A DNA stretch of 64,000 nt. It comes from an uncultured Cohaesibacter sp. Lineage in GTDB: Bacteria; Pseudomonadota; Alphaproteobacteria; Rhizobiales; Cohaesibacteraceae. The position numbers were made by a program, and so were the translations under genes. The stretch is taken from assembly GCF_963676485.1 (NCBI RefSeq), contig NZ_OY781114.1, positions 3,116,501-3,180,500 of the forward strand, in the 5' to 3' direction. Below the pieces are notes generated by a model, which was not told the DNA's origin, made no database searches, and was given only the letters and a program-made list of their open reading frames with translations. Positions within the stretch are counted from its first letter, which is position 1; every line of letters begins with the position of its first letter. Of the stretch, positions 27,201-38,095 are shown in pieces.

Positions 27201-27815
27201 TCAGCGGATCAGCTTTGCTGTGTCGCGATTTGGTCTGGCCTCGGCGATAAAGCGCAAGGGGCCGCTAGTAAGGCCATCGAAGGGCCAGCAAGAGGACAGA
27301 ACAAGCGATGTGTCCAGCGTGTTCTTGACGAGACCGGATTGATCCCAGCGCGCGATGCGTTTGTCATCAATGGTGTAGCGCAGGGTCGGACCGTTCATCT
27401 GCTCCAACGCCACTTGCATGCCGATGCGCAAATTGGCGAGGGCCTTGAAATGGGTGTCTCTATGGGCTGAGATAACGCTTGTTCCCCGATGACCCAGTGG
27501 TGCGGACTGATCCAGCAGAACCGGGCCGAAGGCGAGACCTTCGCCACCGGCTTCCTTGAGTATGATCGCGTGGAAATCAAGAGCAGAGATGGTCAGTTTG
27601 GCAACCGGCCAACTGTCTGCCCATGGCCATGCCTTGTGCGGGATGCCATCGCTTTCGCTCTGCTCCCAGGCTCGTTCCAACAGATATTGGGCGAGGGTTG
27701 CTTTTATGGGAATCCAGCTACCCCAGATCAATAACCCCAGCCCCAGCAGTCCAAGAGCCATGGCGCTGACTGCGCCTATTTTAAACTGCGTGGGGCTGGG
27801 GGCTGGTTTTGGCAT
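27201..27815 (-). CDS. Class GN (proteobacterial) sortase
   Basis: A 204-residue membrane-anchored transpeptidase. One N-terminal helix (about residues 12-35) is followed by the sortase barrel. The catalytic triad is visible: His in V-I-S-A-H-R-D-T-H-F, Cys in V-L-S-S-C-W-P-F, and Arg in G-P-L-R-F-I-A. The preceding G-H-R-G-T-S also fits the family. GN sortases occur in marine and other Gram-negative bacteria with one dedicated substrate next door. Here that is the VIT/VWA protein just upstream, with an 85-base gap. AAGGA is close to the ATG at 27815, which decides this start over a longer frame. Confidence 0.88.
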   Translation of the reverse strand: MPKPAPSPTQFKIGAVSAMALGLLGLGLLIWGSWIPIKATLAQYLLERAWEQSESDGIPHKAWPWADSWPVAKLTISALDFHAIILKEAGGEGLAFGPVLLDQSAPLGHRGTSVISAHRDTHFKALANLRIGMQVALEQMNGPTLRYTIDDKRIARWDQSGLVKNTLDTSLVLSSCWPFDGLTSGPLRFIAEARPNRDTAKLIR

Positions 27816-27900
27816 TATGTCCTTGGGTGTGTGTGTTGTGAGAGTGGGATAAAAAGGCGCGTGGACCGAGGTCCACGCGCAGGCTGCTCTTAGGACAAAA

Positions 27901-30438
27901 CTAGCGTAAGTCCGGCCGGATCTTTCTCCATTGTATCCATGCAAACAGGGCTCCGGCCAGGGTCAGCAGGCCAATGCCGATAAGCATGAGAAGGTCCGAC
28001 CGCGTTGCGGTTTTGGGTAGAAGAATTTGATTGCCACCGGTTGGTGCAAGGGCAATTTGGGTAGGGCTGCTCTGTGGTGCTGCAGCCGTTTTCATGGCTT
28101 TCATGACTTCGGGTGCAAGAGATACCAGACCTGCCGCGCGATTGGCTCCGGTCTGGCCGGCTTGCTGTGCCGGAGCAAGCGCAGCATTCACGCGGGTGTC
28201 AGCCATCGGGACTGTGTCTCCAAAGACGCTCTCCATGTTCCAGCCATCAGGCAGATTCAGCGGAACCTTCTTGCTGTCCAGTGACTGATCGTCCGGGCGC
28301 GATGGCGTGACGTCAACGGCAACGAGGCTTGTCAAGCGCGTGACCAGATGATGTGTGAGGCCGAGGGTCTCGATCGCCTTGTCGAAGGACGCCGGATTTG
28401 TCGCAAGCAGGCGTTCATTCTCCAGTTGGCGGATCTTGCCTCGGGCCCACAATTTGTCGATGGCCTCAGAGGAAGCCGCCTTGGTGATGTCGACGGTCAT
28501 GGACCATGGCTGGTTGTCAAAGCGGCCCTTCAGTGTCAGCTCCGGCCCGAAGTCCTTGCCCTTGAAAGCAACGACGACAGGCTCGCCCTTATAGAGATCG
28601 GGCAATGCGCTCGGTGAGGCCTCTATATCCTTGCCTTTGGCAAAAGAGATGCTGAGATCGGTGGCGACCGGTGTCGTCAGCTGGGTAAAGAGCTTCTCCA
28701 TTTTGCTTTTTACTTCGGTGATGTCGCCGATTTGGGTGAAGGTGCCACGCCCGACTTCGGCGGCCCGAGACATGAAGAAGCTGTTCGGGGCAGAGCCGAT
28801 ACCGACCGTGAAGATACGAGAGCGTCCTTTTTCTGATTTGACGGTTTCAAACAGCTGGCGTTCGTTGCCGATGGCGCCATCGGTCAGGAAGATGACCTGC
28901 CGCAGGGTTGGGGCATTCGGGTTCTGATCCTTGAGCGCCGCCTGCATGGCTGACAACATCTCTGTGCCGCCTTTGGCTTCAATTGCTGCCACCCAGTAGC
29001 GGGCGGTAGAGATATGTTCCTCATCCGCAGGCTGGGGCGAGGGGAAGAGCTTTGCCATCTCATTGTTGAAGCGGATGATCTGGAATGTGTCTTCCGGCTT
29101 GAGCTGGCCGAGTGCCTCGATCAGGCTTTCGCGCGCCTGCCGGATGGAGGGGCCGTTCATGGAGCCGGACTGGTCGATGACGAAAATCACTTCGCGTGGG
29201 GGGACCTTCAGGCTGGTCGCCAATTTGTACGGCGGTGTGATATAGGCGAGCAAATAGTGCTCGGCTTCGCTTTCGAGCAGATTTTCCTCTTCTTTATTCT
29301 CACCCCTGACGTTTTTGCTTTGGCCGTCTCCGGTCTGCCGCTCATTGGGATCGTCTTTGATGGTTTGGGTGAAGAGGCCAAGATTGGGTGTTTGCGTAGG
29401 CTTGCCGCTCCATGTGAGTAGGAAATCCTTGTCCGCCGGAACGGTTTCGCCCTTGAGCGTAAGGGTCATGGCGTCGCCACCTTCGGGTTTGACCACCACA
29501 TCATGATAGTGGCTGACGACGTTATCGAGGGGAAAACCGGCCTTGAGCTTGACGGTGAGCGCAACAGGATTTCTTTTGCCGTCTGTTTCCGGGTTCAGTA
29601 TGGGTGCGGTGATTGCCTTACGGTCGGGCACCGGATCTGTGCTACTCCAACCGCTCGCATTGCTGGACTGATTGGGTTTGAGTTCGATGACGGGATTGAG
29701 AGGCTTGGCGAGGGGATTGTAGCGTGGCGCGACGACCAGCGGCACGCGCAGGGAAAAGTCTTCGCCCTTGCGCGGAATGCTCTGCTGATAGGCGATCTGG
29801 ATGGTGATGGAATCCTTGGGGCCTATATTGGCAACGGCATTGGTGAAGAGATTGGGGCGATGCTGTTCCAGCAGGCTCGCCTTCTTGCCTTGCTGTTTGG
29901 CCGTTTCATAAATCTGGCGTGCCTCTTCCTTGGGCTTGATCTTGCCCTCGATCATGCGATCGCCGATTTTCATCCTGAGCTCATCCACTGCCGCTGTGTC
30001 GGGCAAGGGGAAGACATAGATGCCCTCGACCCATGCGTCGCTCGGGTTGAGGAATTTTTGCGTGATGACGGCGCGGGCGATCGGTCCGGTGACATCGATC
30101 TTTATATCGGTTGCCACCTTGGGAGCCTCGATATATTTGCCGGCTTCCTTGGCTTTGAATAGCAAACCACCTGATTGCATGTCATCGGGAGTGATCAGCA
30201 ATGGCTGCTCCATCCGAGAACTGCTTGTTATGGGTGTCTCAGATGGGGCTGAATGGGCTGGCGTTCCGGCTGCAACAGCAAGAGCGGTACAGACCGCGAA
30301 GGCATAGGCGCCGATCCAGAGTTTGAAAATTCTTGAAATGGGATTTTTGCGTTCGGCATATGCGCTTAGCTCAATTGCATGGCGCTTTCTTTTCCGATCA
30401 CTTGTCCGGTCTTTTGCGTCGGTGTCAGGCAATGTCAT
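27901..30438 (-). CDS. VIT/VWA-domain surface protein, sortase substrate
   Basis: An 845-residue exported protein of the marine proteobacterial sortase target family. In order: a long N-region and signal helix; a VIT domain (from about V-A-T-D-I-K-I-D-V-T-G-P-I-A-R-A, with Q-K-F-L-N-P-S and G-I-Y-V-F-P-L-P); a VWA domain with an intact metal site, F-V-I-D-Q-S-G-S-M and later F-L-T-D-G-A-I-G; a beta-rich region; and the C-terminal sorting signal L-P-K-T-A-T, a hydrophobic helix and W-R-K-I-R-P. The resemblance is to inter-alpha-trypsin inhibitor heavy chains, which suggests adhesion or matrix binding. GGGA precedes the ATG at 30438. Confidence 0.88.
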   Translation of the reverse strand: MTLPDTDAKDRTSDRKRKRHAIELSAYAERKNPISRIFKLWIGAYAFAVCTALAVAAGTPAHSAPSETPITSSSRMEQPLLITPDDMQSGGLLFKAKEAGKYIEAPKVATDIKIDVTGPIARAVITQKFLNPSDAWVEGIYVFPLPDTAAVDELRMKIGDRMIEGKIKPKEEARQIYETAKQQGKKASLLEQHRPNLFTNAVANIGPKDSITIQIAYQQSIPRKGEDFSLRVPLVVAPRYNPLAKPLNPVIELKPNQSSNASGWSSTDPVPDRKAITAPILNPETDGKRNPVALTVKLKAGFPLDNVVSHYHDVVVKPEGGDAMTLTLKGETVPADKDFLLTWSGKPTQTPNLGLFTQTIKDDPNERQTGDGQSKNVRGENKEEENLLESEAEHYLLAYITPPYKLATSLKVPPREVIFVIDQSGSMNGPSIRQARESLIEALGQLKPEDTFQIIRFNNEMAKLFPSPQPADEEHISTARYWVAAIEAKGGTEMLSAMQAALKDQNPNAPTLRQVIFLTDGAIGNERQLFETVKSEKGRSRIFTVGIGSAPNSFFMSRAAEVGRGTFTQIGDITEVKSKMEKLFTQLTTPVATDLSISFAKGKDIEASPSALPDLYKGEPVVVAFKGKDFGPELTLKGRFDNQPWSMTVDITKAASSEAIDKLWARGKIRQLENERLLATNPASFDKAIETLGLTHHLVTRLTSLVAVDVTPSRPDDQSLDSKKVPLNLPDGWNMESVFGDTVPMADTRVNAALAPAQQAGQTGANRAAGLVSLAPEVMKAMKTAAAPQSSPTQIALAPTGGNQILLPKTATRSDLLMLIGIGLLTLAGALFAWIQWRKIRPDLR

Positions 30439-30660
30439 TGGTATATTTCCCGTGGCAGGGTTGGTCCGAGGCAACTGTCTCACGGAATTACGGCCCGGGT
30501 TTGTGGGAAAAGGGGCGCAAAGGGAGCATATTTGTGACAATTTTGGGGCTCCTGGTACAATTGTATGGTGATGCTGTAAGACTTCCGGCGAGGCGCGACA
30601 GCTTGTCTCAGCAGCATTCCTGATCTTTGCTCTTTACCTAGCTCCTGTCTTTTGTTATTT

Positions 30661-30669
30661 ATATTCGAA
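30661..30669 (+). promoter_or_regulatory. ATATTCGAA box before the DUF2892 gene
   Basis: Identical 9-mer to those upstream of sqr (24646-24654) and of the octaheme cytochrome (33647-33655). It lies 26 bases before the start codon, where a repressor would cover the promoter. Confidence 0.5.
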
Positions 30670-30694
30670 AGTTCTAATTTAATGGAGTTCTAAA

Positions 30695-30898
30695 ATGTCG
30701 CTTGATCGTTCAATTTTCGCATTTGCAGGCTTCATGGTCCTGCTGTCCGTCATTCTGACGGTGTATGTTCATCCGCTGTTTATCTGGCTGACTGTTTTTA
30801 TTGGCGCCAATATGATGCAGTCTGCTTTCACCGGTTTCTGCCCTGCTGCCATGATTTTGAAAAAAATCGGCGTCAAGCCCGGCACTGCCTTTGAATGA
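30695..30898 (+). CDS. DUF2892 (YgaP-like) inner-membrane protein
   Basis: A 67-residue protein with two hydrophobic helices (about residues 8-25 and 28-45), then F-T-G-F-C-P-A-A-M-I-L-K-K-I-G-V. This is the DUF2892 signature, also found as the membrane tail of YgaP rhodaneses. The conserved cysteine follows the second helix. Such genes commonly sit in BigR- or YgaV-type sulfide-detoxification operons, and the shared promoter box supports that here. GGAG precedes the ATG. The gene is monocistronic, with a strong terminator. Confidence 0.85.
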   Translation: MSLDRSIFAFAGFMVLLSVILTVYVHPLFIWLTVFIGANMMQSAFTGFCPAAMILKKIGVKPGTAFE

Positions 30899-30947
30899 TA
30901 AGACGTCTGACTGGACGCTCTCTTACGGCTTGATCACATGATCCAAA

Positions 30948-30978
30948 CAAAAGCCGCAGCATGTGCTGCGGCTTTTCT
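30948..30978. terminator. Bidirectional rho-independent terminator
   Basis: AAGCCGCAGCA TG TGCTGCGGCTT, an 11-bp perfect stem with A-rich left and T-rich right flanks, between the DUF2892 gene and the convergent cytochrome operon. Confidence 0.93.
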
Positions 30979-31018
30979 TGTTCCAGTGCCTTTGTCATTA
31001 TGCTTGTCTATGTCTTGG

Positions 31019-31738
31019 TTACTTGTCGTCCTGTTTCAGCATGCCCGGTTGTTGCTCTTCGAGATAGGCTTCTTCTGCGGGGGTTAGTTCGATCTTTTCA
31101 TAACCGGTAATCATGGTCTTGATATAGTGAAATACCGTTTTGCCAGTGGTCGTCATGTAAACATGGATGACGACGAAGGTGATCATGGCAAAGGCAGCCG
31201 CCGTGTGCACGAAGGCGACCAGAGAAAAGATCTGTTGGCTGTTCTGGATATTCTCCCAAAGACCATAGAGCAGATAGGCAATGCCGGAGAGCCACAGGGC
31301 CGGGCCAATGATGACCATGAAAGTCAGGTAGGCCAGTGCCTGCAAGGCATTCTGTTTGCGGTTGAGAGTCTTTGAGTAGGGGTGTGGCGCACCGGTGATG
31401 ATGCCATAGGCATAGAATTTTATCACCGCGAACAGGCCTCTATTTTGTGGCAGATAGTGACGCCATTGCCCTGTGGTGAAGTTCCAGAACGTGGTGAAGA
31501 GCCACAGCAGCAGCAACAAAATGGCCGCGTAGGTATGGATCATCACCGCCAGCGGGAAGGGCACCAGCGTGAGCGAGCCATGCAGGTTGAAGCCCGAGAA
31601 GGCCAGAATGAAGATCAGCAAGGCCTGTGACCAATGCCAGAAGCGTTCATAGCGTGTGTAGATCTTCACGGCCCGCTTTTTGACGTCTGGTTTGGTGGCC
31701 AATGCTTCTGATTGGGCAGAGGATGGTATGTCCGTCAT
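31019..31738 (-). CDS. Cytochrome b (b561-type) membrane subunit
   Basis: A 239-residue integral membrane protein with four to five helices. It opens K-I-Y-T-R-Y-E-R-F-W-H-W-S-Q-A, with the histidine typical of helix I in the NapC/thiosulfate-reductase/formate-dehydrogenase cytochrome b group. Candidate haem ligands continue as H-T-Y-A, H-T-A-A-A and V-V-I-H-V-Y-M-T-T-T-G. It starts 12 bases after the octaheme cytochrome c gene and is surely co-transcribed with it. It probably connects the periplasmic cytochrome to the quinone pool. Confidence 0.85.
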   Translation of the reverse strand: MTDIPSSAQSEALATKPDVKKRAVKIYTRYERFWHWSQALLIFILAFSGFNLHGSLTLVPFPLAVMIHTYAAILLLLLWLFTTFWNFTTGQWRHYLPQNRGLFAVIKFYAYGIITGAPHPYSKTLNRKQNALQALAYLTFMVIIGPALWLSGIAYLLYGLWENIQNSQQIFSLVAFVHTAAAFAMITFVVIHVYMTTTGKTVFHYIKTMITGYEKIELTPAEEAYLEEQQPGMLKQDDK

Positions 31739-31750
31739 GATAATGTCTCC

Positions 31751-33505
31751 TCAAGCCTGTGTTTTGCGATTGCGGAAGATAATGCGTAGCAAAGCGTGGA
31801 ACAGAACGCCCAGCAGCGTCAGCCCGAAAGCGGCATATCCGATCCAGTCGAGCCATTTGAAATTATCACGTCCGGGCATGTAAATGCCGGTGATGCCAGC
31901 AAGGCGCCCCTCTTTGGCGTGGCATTCCTGACAATGCAGGGCCTGCTCCTTGGGGGCGACCATATGCGTGATTGGCCAATACATATAGGTATCGACAAAG
32001 CCCAGCTCGCCTGAGAAATCCTTGCCGATAAAGTCCATGGCGGCAGGCACCGATTTGTCCCAGTCGAAATTGGTCCAGAGTGCTGTCTTGTCTTGCCCGA
32101 AGACATGATTATAGACCAGCTGGTTCTTTGTCTTGTCGTATGGCTGGCGCGAATGCATGCGCTTGAAAGGCCAGATGCGGGACTTGCCATCGGTGGCCGA
32201 TCCACCAAGCGCATTGATCTCGACAATCTTGGAAGGATCGATTTTGTCATCCAGCAGGGTCCATGTCGTTTCGCCATTGAACCAGGAATAGAAGGGCTGG
32301 ACATTTTCGGCATATTCGAAATTGCCCTTCTGGGACAAGTAGATGGGATGTCCATGCTCATCCATGACCTTGTAAGGTTTGCCATCCTTCAGTTTGCCAG
32401 CGGTTGACCAGTCCCATAGCGTTTTGGTGGCAACGCCGCCGCGGGCGAATTCGGGCACATGGCAGGTCTGGCAGGCGACCGTATCTGTGTGGTCATTGAG
32501 CTTGATGCCCATGATATCGTCGCCATCATGGGGGCGTGCCGAGTGGCAGCTCTCGCAAGAGGCTGAGGGTTCCATCAGACCTGCTTGTTGATCAAGGGAG
32601 CGGATCTTGGCGGTCTTGGTCTCCTTGCCATCCATTGTGACTGTGGTTGGTTTCGCATCGGTGTTATAGCGCGAGCCGGGCCACTGATGCCCTGAGCCGG
32701 AATGGCAGGCTGTGCAGGCCATGTTAAGCCCGTCTTCATTCATATGGACGTCAAGGGCAGCATCGGGATGGTTCAGGGAACTGTCCAGATCGCCATGTTT
32801 GACGCCATCGCCACCGCCGCCATAATAGTGGCAGGAGCCGCAATTCTCACGCCGCGGATTGGTAACCGATTGAGCAGCCTTGCTGAGATCGGGGGGCTGC
32901 ACCATCTTGCCGTTCCAGAGGGTTGGTTCATAGAGCGGGTGACCGGCCTTGGTTGGAAATTTCTTGTAAAGCTCCGTATCTGCATGACAGACAAGGCAAT
33001 CTACGGCTTCGGGTTCGGAAGGTGGGGCTTTGCGCATGTCTTCCCAGCCATAGCCCGCATGGCAGGATGTGCAACGCGGTTCGTTGGAGGCGACATTGCC
33101 GCAAAATCCGTTGATGACAGTGCGCTTGCCAAGGGTCTGCCCGGTGGCCTCATTCTTGGTTTCCCATTTCCAGTGCAATGTGTGCTGCACCTGATCTGCC
33201 GCTTCAGTGTGGCAGGTAAGGCAGGCTTTGGTGACTTCAGGTCCGGATTTGAAGTCCTGCTGCAGAATTTCAAATTTGGAATGGTCGGCGGTACCGCCGG
33301 CGGGTTTGCCAGACAACTGCAATGCTGTTGCCTTGGCATCCACACGAACAGGGGAATGGGGGAGCGTGTCTTGTCCTGATGCCGCAAAGGCGTCAATGCC
33401 AGACAATGAGAGAATAGATGCAAAAGAAAGGGCAGAAACAGCCAGAATAAGGCCCGTAAGGCACCTGCTCTGTGGCCGTCTGCCCCCATATGCAAAGTTC
33501 GCCAT
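31751..33505 (-). CDS. Octaheme cytochrome c, tetrathionate reductase (OTR) family
   Basis: A 584-residue exported multihaem cytochrome. A signal peptide near residues 15-40 is followed by exactly eight C-x-x-C-H motifs (C-L-T-C-H, C-T-S-C-H, C-L-V-C-H, C-G-S-C-H, C-T-A-C-H, C-E-S-C-H, C-Q-T-C-H, C-Q-E-C-H). A C-terminal membrane helix (L-D-W-I-G-Y-A-A-F-G-L-T-L-L-G) and a basic tail follow, so the protein is anchored. The spacing matches the OTR family, whose Shewanella member reduces tetrathionate, nitrite and hydroxylamine in vitro; the physiological substrate is unknown. GGAGGA sits before the ATG at 33505. The promoter carries the same boxes as sqr. Confidence 0.88.
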   Translation of the reverse strand: MANFAYGGRRPQSRCLTGLILAVSALSFASILSLSGIDAFAASGQDTLPHSPVRVDAKATALQLSGKPAGGTADHSKFEILQQDFKSGPEVTKACLTCHTEAADQVQHTLHWKWETKNEATGQTLGKRTVINGFCGNVASNEPRCTSCHAGYGWEDMRKAPPSEPEAVDCLVCHADTELYKKFPTKAGHPLYEPTLWNGKMVQPPDLSKAAQSVTNPRRENCGSCHYYGGGGDGVKHGDLDSSLNHPDAALDVHMNEDGLNMACTACHSGSGHQWPGSRYNTDAKPTTVTMDGKETKTAKIRSLDQQAGLMEPSASCESCHSARPHDGDDIMGIKLNDHTDTVACQTCHVPEFARGGVATKTLWDWSTAGKLKDGKPYKVMDEHGHPIYLSQKGNFEYAENVQPFYSWFNGETTWTLLDDKIDPSKIVEINALGGSATDGKSRIWPFKRMHSRQPYDKTKNQLVYNHVFGQDKTALWTNFDWDKSVPAAMDFIGKDFSGELGFVDTYMYWPITHMVAPKEQALHCQECHAKEGRLAGITGIYMPGRDNFKWLDWIGYAAFGLTLLGVLFHALLRIIFRNRKTQA

Positions 33506-35347
<1,842 letters not shown>

Positions 35348-35392
35348 GGAATGTGGCCAATTAGGTTGGTCATGACAGAACAATGCAATTGG

Positions 35393-35425
35393 AAAGGGGC
35401 GCTTATGCGCCCTTTTCTTGTTTTT
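35393..35425 (+). terminator. Rho-independent terminator after aatA
   Basis: AAAGGGGCGC, loop TTAT, GCGCCCTTTT, then CTTGTTTTT. Confidence 0.9.
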
Positions 35426-35691
35426 GCCTTGATGAGAATTTCCCTTTTTAATTCAATTAGATAATTCGTATTATAGACGAAAGATTAGTGTTGGGCGAAA
35501 GGGCGTCATCAAACCGTCAAATTGCGGTGAGTCCATAATGCAATCTCGGTTTCTTTTGCGTTTGATCAAACAGGACGGGCAAATCTCGGTTAAGCTGAAC
35601 AAGTACTGTCCGCGCTTTTTGACAGTTTGGCGCGTTATTCAAAGGCAAGAGGAGTAGAGTCAAACTCACAAGGAAACACCAGGAGGAGCTG

Positions 35692-35808
35692 ATGGCTGAT
35701 CGCAATCGAACAGCAAATCAGGCTGGTGCCGGACATCATGCAGCAAACAGAAAGGAGGATCTGCCATGGGACAAGCTGGCAGAAGAGTCGAGGGTCCACG
35801 TTGCGTAG
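35692..35808 (+). CDS. 38-codon ORF overlapping the EF-G-like gene start
   Basis: ATG at 35692 follows AGGAGGAGCTG and opens a frame M-A-D-R-N-R-T-A-N-Q ending E-E-S-R-V-H-V-A at a TAG (35806-35808), 43 bases inside the next gene in another frame. The second gene has its own AAGGAGG inside this ORF. The layout suggests translational coupling or a leader peptide. The peptide is hydrophilic, with two tryptophan-free ends and one W-D-K motif; no family recognised. Confidence 0.45.
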   Translation: MADRNRTANQAGAGHHAANRKEDLPWDKLAEESRVHVA

Positions 35809-37820
35809 CCATCGTCGGGCCCTTTGGAAGCGGTAAGACAACTCTCCTTGAAGCCTTATTGGCGCGAACCGGTGCAATCAACAAGTTCGGATCTGTCGAC
35901 AGTGGAGGGTCTGTTGGCGATGCATCCGAGGAGGCACGCGCCCATCACATGTCGGTGGAAGCCAATATAGCCGAAACGGAATTTCTTGGAGATCCATATA
36001 TCTTCGTCGATTGTCCCGGCTCAGTCGAATTTCAGTTTGAAAGTCTTCCAGCGCTCTCCGCTGTCGATCTCGCGATTGTTGTATGCGAGCCCGATGAAAA
36101 GAAAATTCCTGCCTTGCAGGTCATTCTCAGGCAGCTTGAAGAGCGCAACATTCCCAGAATTCTCTTTATCAATAAATTGGACAAATGCACGACACGGGTG
36201 CGTTCGCTCGTGGAGGCGTTGCAGCATGCTTCCAATACGCCGCTTCTGCTGCGCCAGATCCCGATCTGGAAGAGCGAGCAGGCTATCGGCTATATCGACT
36301 TGGCTCTGGAACGAGCCTTTCTCTACCATGAGCATGCGCCCAGCGAACTGGTGGATATGAGTGCGGACGACCAGGAACGCGAATGGGAAGCCCGCTATTC
36401 CATGCTCGAAACCCTGTCTGATCACGATGACAAGCTGATGGAAATGTTGCTGGAGGATATGGAGCCCTCCAAGGAGCAGATCTTCAGCGATCTGGTGCAG
36501 GAAATGCGCGAAGGGCAGGTCATGCCGGTGCTGATCGGGGCTGCCGAACAGGAAAATGGTGTAACGCGACTTTTGAAGGTTCTGCGTCATGAAGGGCTCG
36601 GCGTTGGCTATACAGCGGAGCGTCTTGGCTGTCCTGACATGCCGAATGGTGAGCCTGTGCTGCAGGTCATGAAAAGCATTCACACCTCTCACGGTGGGAA
36701 ACTGTCCATCTCGCGGGTGCTCAAAGGATCCGTGAAGGACGGGGATGTCTTTTTTGCAGCGGGTGGCGAGGAAATAGGCCGTGTCTCGGGTCTGTTCCAT
36801 GTGCAAGGGCAGAAAACCGTCAAGGACAACACCGCCGGAGTTGGCGAGGTTATCGCGCTTGGCAAACTGGATGATGCGCATACGGGCATGACCCTGACCA
36901 CTGCAAAAGAAGGAGTTGAACAGCTTGATATTTTCGAGGCGCCTGCGCCGGTCTTTGCCATGGCGGTAAGGCCCAAGGAGCATCGCGACGAGGTCAAGCT
37001 GCACGCCACCTTGCAAAAACTGGTGGAAGAAGACCCGTCCCTGATTGTCGAGCAAAATCAGGACAGCAGTGAAACCATCTTGCGCGGACAAGGCGAGATG
37101 CATTTGCGTGTGGCTCTTGAGCGGTTGCAGGGCAAATATTCGATCAACATAGAAAGTCACGTTCCGGTCATCCCCTATAAGGAGACAATCCGCAAAGGGA
37201 CATCAGTGCGTGGACGCCACAAGAAGCAATCCGGTGGTCATGGGCAGTTTGGTGATGTTGTCATCGAGATCAAGCCATTGTCCCGCGGCGAGGGCTTCCA
37301 GTTCAGCGAAACCATCACAGGGGGCGTTGTGCCCAAGCAATATTTCGGCTCTGTCGAGAATGGCATCAAGGATGCTCTAATCAAAGGGCCGTTGGGCTTT
37401 GAGGTTGTCGATCTTGCGGTCAATCTCAGTGATGGTTCCTACCACACAGTGGATAGCTCTGATCAGGCTTTCCGCTCTGCTGGTACGCTGGCCATGCGCG
37501 AAGGCATGCCTCAATGCAGTCCGGTGCTTCTGGAACCCATTATGAATGTCAAGATTGCCGTGCCCAATGATGCAACAGCCAAGGTCAACACCATCGTGGC
37601 TGGCAGGCGCGGACAGTTGATGGGATATGACGCCCGGCCCGGCTGGGAGGGCTGGGATTTGGTTGAAAGCCTGATGCCGCAATCGGAGATCAGCGATTTG
37701 ATCATTGAGCTGCGGTCTATTTCAGCCGGTGTCGCTTCCTATGAAGCATCATTCGATCATATGCAGGAGTTGACCGGTCGGCAGGCTGATCTTGTTCTCG
37801 AAGCGTCCAAGACAGACTGA
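35766..37820 (+). CDS. Elongation factor G-like GTPase (second EF-G type)
   Basis: A 684-residue protein with the five-domain EF-G layout. P-loop G-P-F-G-S-G-K-T-T (residues 18-26), G4 N-K-L-D at about residue 136, domain IV with S-G-G-H-G-Q-F-G-D-V, and domain V near the end. It is not the canonical translocase: switch I is shortened, and the G3 motif reads D-C-P-G-S where EF-G has D-T-P-G-H, so the catalytic histidine is replaced. This matches a Rhizobiales paralogue family of unknown role, perhaps ribosome recycling or stress translation. AAGGAGGATCTGCC precedes the ATG. A 38-codon ORF overlaps the start. Confidence 0.9.
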   Translation: MGQAGRRVEGPRCVAIVGPFGSGKTTLLEALLARTGAINKFGSVDSGGSVGDASEEARAHHMSVEANIAETEFLGDPYIFVDCPGSVEFQFESLPALSAVDLAIVVCEPDEKKIPALQVILRQLEERNIPRILFINKLDKCTTRVRSLVEALQHASNTPLLLRQIPIWKSEQAIGYIDLALERAFLYHEHAPSELVDMSADDQEREWEARYSMLETLSDHDDKLMEMLLEDMEPSKEQIFSDLVQEMREGQVMPVLIGAAEQENGVTRLLKVLRHEGLGVGYTAERLGCPDMPNGEPVLQVMKSIHTSHGGKLSISRVLKGSVKDGDVFFAAGGEEIGRVSGLFHVQGQKTVKDNTAGVGEVIALGKLDDAHTGMTLTTAKEGVEQLDIFEAPAPVFAMAVRPKEHRDEVKLHATLQKLVEEDPSLIVEQNQDSSETILRGQGEMHLRVALERLQGKYSINIESHVPVIPYKETIRKGTSVRGRHKKQSGGHGQFGDVVIEIKPLSRGEGFQFSETITGGVVPKQYFGSVENGIKDALIKGPLGFEVVDLAVNLSDGSYHTVDSSDQAFRSAGTLAMREGMPQCSPVLLEPIMNVKIAVPNDATAKVNTIVAGRRGQLMGYDARPGWEGWDLVESLMPQSEISDLIIELRSISAGVASYEASFDHMQELTGRQADLVLEASKTD

Positions 37821-37844
37821 TCGTCGCAATCGCTATCGCGAGGA

Positions 37845-37874
37845 AACGGGGCCAAGGCTCCGTTTTCGTTTTTT
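37845..37874 (+). terminator. Rho-independent terminator after the EF-G-like gene
   Basis: ACGGGGCC AA GGCTCCGT with a T-rich tail (TTTTCGTTTTTT), 25 bases after the stop. Confidence 0.85.
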
Positions 37875-38095
37875 CGATACAGTTTCTGCTGATAATCGCC
37901 AGACTTTTGTCAGATTTTTCGTTGCCTTTTGGATGTCGAGGTTCGATAGTGCGGAGGCTTCTTTCCAGCTCTTGGCCTTGCTCTGGCGCAAGGACGATTG
38001 ACCTGCCCGCGGGCCCGTATGGCTTATCCAAACGACCAAGCGAGCGAGAAGCTATTGCAACCCATAAACATCATAAAATGGCGTCTGGGGTCTTC

